Positions 57,901 to 64,000 of a DNA stretch of 64,000 bases are shown piece after piece. Source of the DNA: Albifimbria verrucaria (lineage: Eukaryota; Ascomycota; Sordariomycetes; Hypocreales; Stachybotryaceae); assembly GCA_020081605.1 (NCBI GenBank), contig JAHREC010000013.1, positions 4,712,001-4,776,000 of the forward strand, written 5' to 3'. The stretch's first letter is position 1. The number at the start of each line of letters is the position of its first letter. A model generated the notes under the pieces. It saw only the letters and a list, made by a program, of their open reading frames with translations. It was not told where the DNA came from and did no database searches. The translations under genes and the position numbers were made by a program.

Positions 57901-60900
57901 CCTGTCTTGGTCGGTAGTCAGACATTGGCTGTTCAGCACTTTCATTCCTGGTTACCGGAACTTGCAGGCTTGATGTCACATGAGGAAATTCTGCATGTTG
58001 CAATTGACTTCATGGACTCATGCACGCAAGTGAAGGGCAAACTTATTCTTTACAAGCTAATTCTCATTATTAATTATTCGAAACTTAAGATATTTGCTCA
58101 CCCCGAACAGAGGTCGGCTCTGAGCGCTAACACGGTTCGCTGGATTGCACCGCACTGGGGCCACATAGAAAACATGACCGACCAGTGGAGAGAACAGATT
58201 CGTCTATGTTGTTCAGTACTTGCTAGCCAAGTTGACCACCTCGGAACTGAAATTCCAGATCATATTCCAAAGATTGTCGATTCATACCTGGCTATTCTAG
58301 CTTCACCGCAGAAGCCTCGTAATAGGCTCTCGCTCTTGTTTCCGGCATCGTATCCTTTCCCAACTAAAACACTATCACAAGATTACCAATTCGATGAGAC
58401 ACTGGCTGAGCTTTCGGCCGTACTATCTGCACTTTCAAGTTCAACATCAGGCATGCAGCTAGAATTGGCTGAAGGCGACCTTACCACGGTGCTGGAGAAC
58501 TTGTTGCGTGTGCACATGAGTATTCTAACTGGCGAAGCCTTCCCGGCTGACTGGCTTAGCGTACACATATACCACCACAAATCAACCATGCATACGCTTC
58601 AGTATCTGTCCAACATCATGCTAGAATCCTTCTTACCAGACCCTGACGAGGCTGAGACCTTCAATACAGAACTCTGGAAGTCGTTCTTTACCACCTTGCT
58701 TAAACTTGTCGGCAGTCCTTCGTTGGCACTGGAGACATTCCCGAGCAAAAGCGAAGAGCCGTGTGGAAGATTGCAGGCGATGTGCGGGAACATGGTGCTG
58801 AGTTGCTTCGCAGGATGTGGGAGGCAATTGGATGGGAGACCAGCCCTGACGAACGTGCTCGGTTCGGTGTGCCAAAAATTGGCGGCTACCAAGTCCAATA
58901 TGTGCCCACTCTAGTAGGACCTATCGTGGAACTCTGCTTGAGTGTCCATGAGGGACTGCGAAAAATGGCAGTGGAGGTTTTGCAGACAATGATCATTAGC
59001 GAGTGGACACTGAGTGAAGACTTATCTGTCATCCAGACAGAGATGATTGATTCTCTCGATCGTCTGTTCAAATCCCGACCGCTTACTGAAAGTACGCTAC
59101 AGAAGCTGTTCATCGGCGAGCTGCTCGAACGTTTCGAGCTGCTTTCACAAGCTCCTGACGAGCCACTTTCCGCGGCTTTACAAGAGCTCATAAATACGCT
59201 TGAAGAGTTTCTCGACTTGCTAGTTGCTGTCTACGGAGGCGATGAGGGTAGCGAGGTGTCCAACATCATCAACCGCCTACGACTTATGGAGTTCCTACGC
59301 GACATGCAGAAAGAAGAGATATTCATCCGCTACGTACACCAACTGGCTAGTCTACAAGCTGAGTCTAGAAACCACGCCGAAGCCGGGCTCGCATTGCGCC
59401 TTCATGCTGAGCTCTATGACTGGGATCCTACCAAGCAAACACCTGCGCTGACAGAACCCGACTATCCTGCACAGACCCATTTCGAACGTAAAGAGAGAAT
59501 CTATTTCGACATGATTAAGCATTTCGAAGAGGGACAGTCATGGAGCAATGCACTCACGGCCTACAAAGAGCTGCAGAATCAGTACGAGACAAATATCTTT
59601 GATTTTGCTAAGCTTGCTCGCACAGAACGCGCTATCGCCACTGTCTATGAATCCATCGCCAAAAGCGACAAGCTCATCCCGCGATATTACAAAGTGGTAT
59701 ACAAAGGACTGGGATTCCCGGCTAGCGTGCGTGACAAGGAATTCATTTACGAAGGTCTACCTGGTGAGAGAGCTTCTGGTTTTACGGACCGCATGCAGGA
59801 ACAATATCCCACAGCTCAAATTGTCACCAGTGGTGGGATAGACGAAGTTGAGGGACAATTCCTTGTGGTGTCTACCGTGACACCGCATCGTGATGCAACT
59901 CACCATGTGTTCCAACGTGCCCGTGTCCCGCAAGTTATCAGGGACTTCTTACTATCCTCACATCCTCAGGCTTTTACGGTATCCACGAAGCGGGCCACGT
60001 CCGGACCGGTACATGAGCATTACGCCGATAAACTTATTTTCACTACAGCTGAGCCATTCCCAACGATTCTGCGACGTAGCGAAATCATCGAGACTCATAA
60101 TGTCCGGCTTGATGCCCATGAAACGGCGCTGGAGCGGATTGTAAGAAAGACGCAGGAGATGACAGCACTCGAACGCCGCCTTGTAGAAGGGGATGAGGAG
60201 ATTGCGCAGCTGCTCCTGGACGCTGTTGCAGTTTCTGTCAACCCAGCATCCGAGAACAGTGTGGTGTGCTATCGAAGCCTGCTACCAGAAAGCGAGGAAG
60301 AAGACGGAAGCGGAAGCGGAAGCGAAGTAATTGAAGAACCTGAGCTTGACCCGCAGGACAATGCTATCAGAATGGCTTTGATAGACCATGCTATGATGCT
60401 GAAGAGATGTCTCAGTTTATTTGCTCGAAGTTCGAATGAGGCTCTCAACAACAGGCACCTGGAACTGCAGAGTTGTAAGTGTTCTAACCAGCTCCCTAAT
60501 CTGGCACAGGTGCTAACTCACATTCCCGCAGACTACGAGAGCACATTTGCGCCGGAGATTGCACTCTTTGCCCCTCCACCGCCTTTACTACAACGGGACC
60601 CCTTGGTATCGCCAACCCCCTTGGCGAGCACCATCCCCACCATGGAACAGACGCCGCAGCAACCCAGCATCGCCACTGTTTTGAACGGTGCGGATGATGA
60701 GGACACTGCTGTAGCACAATCCGTTGCTGTTCGACAACGTGGTACTCGCCTCAGTTTTCTGGGGAGCAAGAAGAGTTCTCCTGTTCAGCCAACTGAGCAG
60801 GACCATACCCTGTCAGGTCTGGGAATTGAGAACAACTACAGCCTCAGCAAAGAGAACAGGCGCCGGAGCACACTCCGGTCATACTCTCAAGACGATAGCT

Positions 60901-61106
60901 ACAACGGCAACGGTAGTGACGGCAGTAATCAGCTAGGCCGGCAGGAGAGCTTCGACAAAGGCCGTACTTCTACCGATAGGAGCTCTGAGAAGGAGTCTAG
61001 CATCGTGAAGCGAACGGGAAGCGTACGGAGAAGACTCAGCCTGCTTACGATGACCAAGAAGTCTACTAAAGGGAGTGGCATAATGGGGAGCTTGAATGAG
61101 GAGTAG
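54984..61106 (+). CDS. dck1: DOCK-family Rac/Ras-superfamily activator (DCK1-like), with many frame breaks
   Basis: Very large guanine-nucleotide exchange factor; fungal Dck1 works with an ELMO-like partner (Lmo1) on Rac/Rho5-type GTPases in polarity and stress responses. MPWQPL at 54984 leads to an N-terminal SH3 domain (AVATYPFAAASPADLP, DELYVIEETSDGSWLRGYLV, VFSGVFPRSCVEV). A DHR1/C2-like region near 56700-57400 has RSDIYLTLNGAALGK and HVVMFLADMPNPPFAVAHLP. The DHR2 catalytic region near 59350-60450 has LRLHAELYDWDP, IPRYYKVVYKGLGFPASVRD and FTTAEPFPTILRRSEIIETH. The tail is Ser-rich, with RRRSTLRSYS. One intron, 60475-60531. Frame breaks lie near 55000, 55062, 55172, 56282-56340, 56677, 56912, 57341, 57508, 57617 and 58741. 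About 2,020 residues when restored. Confidence 0.9.
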
Positions 61107-62101
61107 GACTACTTTCGAGCTTACTTTGGAATGTATGATGTTCAGTTTGAAGAACGGCATGAAGATGTGGCGGGCGGACAGCGTTTTGTGACGACAAAGA
61201 TTCAAGGGGCCCGGAGTGAACGGAATGGCTCGTGAGTGGACGAGCAGACCAGGTCGTGTAGTCCACATATTGCAAGGCGTGTATATATCTTGTTTGCATT
61301 TGGAAGAGGGGTTGGGGGATTTGGGACCGACTTTGATACCTTAAATTTTCTTCGATGGCACAACCAGGACTGTCACCTGTGCTCCTATTTGTACATAATA
61401 TCTATTCATCAGCAGGGTGTTCTGGATATTAAGAAACCGTGCACAACATACTTCTTCTTTGGTCAGGATGTTCAGCGTCGACGGCAGCTACGTGATATTT
61501 GACATGCTAGGGGCGGATCAGTGATGGTGAAATCCGTTTGAAAAAGATCTTAGCATTATACCTACCTACAGTGGAAGGACGAAATTTTCGCACGACTAGC
61601 CTAGATGTCTCGACGAACAATCAACAAAATAGTTGATACTAAACTACTAAAAATGTAAGAAGTTTATAATGACAAGCTAATAAATTAAGAAGATGATATA
61701 TAATTTTCAAGGCTTGCTTTTATTGAGGCACTTATGCTAGTGGGAATCGCGAGGTGCCAGCCCTGATTACTCTGCTTGGGATGATTCAAGCTTCTATTAC
61801 CAGCTCGTTAGCTTCTACGTCAATATTTTGTCGGCTTACATGTCTGGATTAAGCTCTGTCGGAGTTCTAGTTGTGACTGCTTGGGTATGTTGTGTACTAT
61901 CAGTACTATTGAACAGATGATATCTCGTCCATTCTGTCCAGGAGGAGGACTTAGTTTTACAATAGACTTCACATATAGGCTTATGAAACCATGTTGTGCA
62001 GGCAACAGTGATTCATTCATTTCATAAAACAAAACAAACAAGCAAAAAACCGACACCGACGGACTCCTTCTGGATGTTGTAGTCAGAGAGGGTGCAGCTA
62101 T
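61107..62101. other. 3' side of the DOCK gene; AT-rich, gene-free
   Basis: Contains the 3' region of dck1 and an AT-rich block near 61600-61710 with many TAATAA/ATTAAG words. No gene supported. Its right end holds the ubiquitin-derived scrap listed separately. Confidence 0.55.
62061..62095 (-). pseudogene. Short fragment of ubiquitin-coding sequence
   Basis: On the minus strand 35 bases read TLSDYNIQKES, eleven residues identical to positions 55-65 of ubiquitin, in the normal codons of fungal ubiquitin genes (ACC CTC TCT GAC TAC). Homology stops abruptly on both sides: the expected DGR before and TLHLVLRLRGG after are missing. It is too short to act as ubiquitin and has no start of its own. 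It lies just beyond the stop of the damaged minus-strand gene at 62102. A relic of a duplication or a patch copied from a polyubiquitin or ubiquitin-ribosomal fusion gene is the simplest reading. Confidence 0.6.
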
Positions 62102-62300
62102 CTACTGGTCTGAAGGCCCGTCGCCCGAGGGCCCCTCGGAGCCCATCCTCCTCATATCGTTGGCCAGGTATCTGACCAGAACCTGCCACTGTTGCTGCTG
62201 CTGCCGTGTTGTTGCTGCTGCAATGCCCGCTGGAGGCATTGCCGGACCTTGTGGCCCTTTTGCCGCACTATAAAGTGGTTAGCCAGCTCAATGTATACAT

Positions 62301-62330
62301 CTATACCTATTGGAATTGGAATAGGTATAG
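62301..62330. repeat. Perfect 11-base inverted repeat, 8-base loop
   Basis: Arms 62301-62311 and 62320-62330 (CTATACCTATT and its complement) flank GGAATTGG. It lies inside the predicted intron 62268-62348 and could fold as a hairpin. Confidence 0.85.
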
Positions 62331-62529
62331 GTATAATCAAGGACTTACATTGGTGCATTTGCCCATGAATGGTTTGGTAATGCCGCCACCGCGGCCTCCT
62401 CGTCCTCCTCGTCCTCCACCATCGCCACCCCCACGAAGTCGCCCCGGGAAAATCTGGACATATCCGGACATCTATACACTATGTTAGTTCATGTGTAAGT
62501 ATAAGAGCTGGTCTCTATTACTAACGGTT

Positions 62530-62613
62530 ATGGGCTTGCGTGAACTCGACGGATTCTATGACGGCGATGGGTTTGCGTGAACTCGACGACTTTTATGAGC
62601 GCGATGGGTTTGC
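62530..62613. repeat. 37-base imperfect tandem repeat
   Basis: Two units, 62530-62566 and 62567-62603, both starting ATGGG(C/T)TTGCGTGAACTCGA, and a ten-base start of a third at 62604. The length is not a multiple of three, so the duplication changes any reading frame through it. Confidence 0.85.
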
Positions 62614-63107
62614 TCGAGAGAAACTTTCTACTTGGGTTAGACAAAAGGACATTCGCTGAAGTACTGTCTGTACTTGTAGTCTGTTAGCATACATATATAA
62701 GTCAAGCGGTGGAGCCGGAAATGCTCGAATTGCCCTGCTAGCTGTCCGGTATGGGCGCGTTCGGTTTTGGGTTGGTCCTCGTCATCGGAATCGAGAGTAC
62801 AGAGGGTCTATGGGCTCTCTTCTCCCTCGTCGGAGTCAACCGTGTACGGAGCCCGTGAGCCCTCTTCGTCTTCTTCACGACCCGTCAAGAGCAGCCTCCG
62901 ACTCTTCTTCCTGGCTGCCCCTTTCTTAATTGTTGAGTTTCTCGGTAGCTTCCGTACGGTGTAGGTGTGTTGTGACAAACGGCCGGCTCCACGAAACGCA
63001 GTGAGGGTCATGTCTTCCAGCATGCGGGCCAGTGCAGCAACAAATCCATGTCTAGGCATCTCGGGAGTGATAAATATGCCAGAGATGACAGCATGGTGTC
63101 TTTGCAA

Positions 63108-63826
63108 GGCGTAGCTGGGTTAGGCTGGAGTACTGCTTGCTGCTTACCGCTTGCCACGGGAATGCTGCGAAAAAGGGAAGTAATCATGGTGCTTTGTGTA
63201 CTTGCGTGACACGCAAGCAGGTAGCAATAAATTAGGGACTGCAAGCACCGATAAATAAGAATAAGGATAGATGCATATTAGCATAATATCGGAATAAGAT
63301 TAGCATATAACTTGAATAAATCTCTAAGTATATCCTTATATCTTTATATTACTTTAAGAATTGTTTTCTGAGATTCATCGACCGGTATTCTAAGAGAACC
63401 CAAGGCTTGCAATCTGCAGTCCCTCTGTTTTTGCTGACCACTTGGCACGTTACTGAGATCACTCGTAAATTCGTCTTATACTGATGCAAAATACACCACA
63501 CCCAAAGCGAAGCGGTGGACAGACAGCGCCACCGGCAGTGTTGTATGACCTACGGCAGCGTCGGGCAGCTACTCCCCAGCATTATGAGCAACGGAAACGC
63601 GCATGGCTCTCTTGGAAGGGTCATTCTGGGCCCGTTTACCCAGGAACGTGAGTAGACGGACTGCGAAGCCTTGGAACCGTCTCAGAAGTAGCAAGATGGT
63701 TGAATATATATTGATAAGAGCAAAAATAGCACAAGATTTTGAAGCACTGCGGTCTAATTATCTGCTTAAGCCAGCCAAGAACCGCCCGATAACACACCAA
63801 CCCACAATTTGCTTGGTTGCTCGTAC
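63108..63826. other. AT-rich tract and gene-free DNA
   Basis: From about 63240 to 63365 the sequence is strongly AT-rich (ATAAGAATAAGG, TTAGCATAATAT, TCCTTATATC), resembling the block at 53262-53420; both could be RIP-mutated remnants. The rest has no supported gene, though an intron of the minus-strand exon at 63827 probably starts here. Confidence 0.45.
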
Positions 63827-64000
63827 CTCAGCTGCTGTCCCAGAAGCAATTATCATCTCCGGCCCCGACGTCATCTTGAACTCAGCGTCATCGCCATCCC
63901 TGAGATCTTGCACAAATACCGCAGGCGTCTGGACCAAGAGAATCCGTATAGGATCGTTACGGAATTCGTCGGGTGGCTTTGAGTGTAGTCTTCGCCCGTG
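63827..64000 (-). CDS. Unidentified exon running off the right edge
   Basis: The minus-strand frame is open from the window edge to 63827, where a good donor (GAG then GTACGA) follows. It reads as ordinary protein: KPPDEFRNDPIRILLVQ, TPAVFVQDLRDGDDAEFKM and TSGPEMIIASGTAAE. I do not recognise the family. The start lies beyond the window, and the next exon within it could not be placed. Partial, 58 codons. Confidence 0.35.

Larger units (their letters stand above)
62102..63107 (-). pseudogene. Unidentified, probably damaged minus-strand gene
   Basis: Not recognised. The last exons read naturally as protein: an acidic stretch VEDEEDEEAAVAALPNHSW, then across an intron at 62268-62348 (GTAAGT to ATAG) into AKGPQGPAMPPAGIAA, a QQQQQ run and VLVRYLANDMRRMGSEGPSG, stop at 62102-62104. 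Upstream, a 37-base tandem duplication repeats a VEFTQ-coding segment and shifts its frame. Further upstream, frame 63107-62808 has a basic segment (RKKSRRLLL) and two similar acidic words (VDSDEGEES, LDSDDEDQP) separated by a TAG. Exon joins between these parts cannot be settled. It may be a decayed gene or one with assembly errors. Confidence 0.3.

Noticed and set aside
62152..62471. RGG-box protein reading (MSGYVQIFPGRLRGG start)
   Set aside because: The same DNA in another frame gives a more ordinary protein (acidic stretch, then VLVRYLANDMRRMGS) with the same splice sites, so the Gly/Arg-rich reading is probably the shadow. Not fully excluded.

Overview
This window reads as nuclear DNA of a filamentous ascomycete, most likely a Sordariomycete and possibly Hypocreales. 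The evidence is about two dozen eukaryotic housekeeping genes split by short introns (about 50-110 bp, mostly GT-AG with CTAAC/CTGAC branch sites close to the acceptor), pyrimidine-rich leaders, and ATP-citrate lyase encoded by two divergent neighbouring genes, as is usual in filamentous ascomycetes. I see no rRNA, tRNA, CRISPR array, intact transposon or secondary-metabolite cluster.

Layout. 1-9 kb: the end of a mitochondrial ribosomal protein L30 gene, then acl1 (-) and acl2 (+) around a 4 kb shared control region; together they make cytosolic acetyl-CoA. 10-20 kb: a GPI-anchored GH72 glucan remodelling enzyme, guanylate kinase, a CDC10-type septin, mitochondrial L32 and Ski8. 20-32 kb: DNA polymerase delta subunit 4, queuosine salvage protein, SUMO E1 subunit Uba2, a FabG/OAR1-type ketoacyl reductase, a long-chain-base phosphate phosphatase and RFC subunit 3. 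33-47 kb: a fungal BTB protein, an uncharacterised coiled-coil protein, a membrane-anchored cytochrome-b5-like (MAPR) protein, a GPI-anchored cupredoxin, the LIS1 orthologue PAC1, CENP-X/MHF2 and the mitochondrial ADP/ATP carrier. 50-53 kb: divergent ribosomal protein genes eS25 and uS7, and a GNAT acetyltransferase. 55-61 kb: a very large DOCK-type Rac activator (DCK1-like). 61-64 kb: a degenerate, AT-rich, repeat-bearing stretch with a scrap of ubiquitin-coding sequence and a damaged unidentified gene.

The dominant signal in the window is not biological. About forty-five reading-frame breaks interrupt conserved genes, and nearly every one I could resolve is the loss of one base from a C or G run of about 3-6. 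Many of the affected genes are normally essential (rfc3, uba2, guk1, pac1, the septin), and in each the family sequence continues in the next frame. I treat these as homopolymer-length errors of the assembly, not as pseudogenes, and coordinates are given for the whole gene across the breaks.

I did not find a convincing undescribed system. The least explained parts are the 61-64 kb degenerate tract, the unnamed coiled-coil protein with its tandem acidic repeat, and a small cysteine-rich open frame near 10.1 kb.
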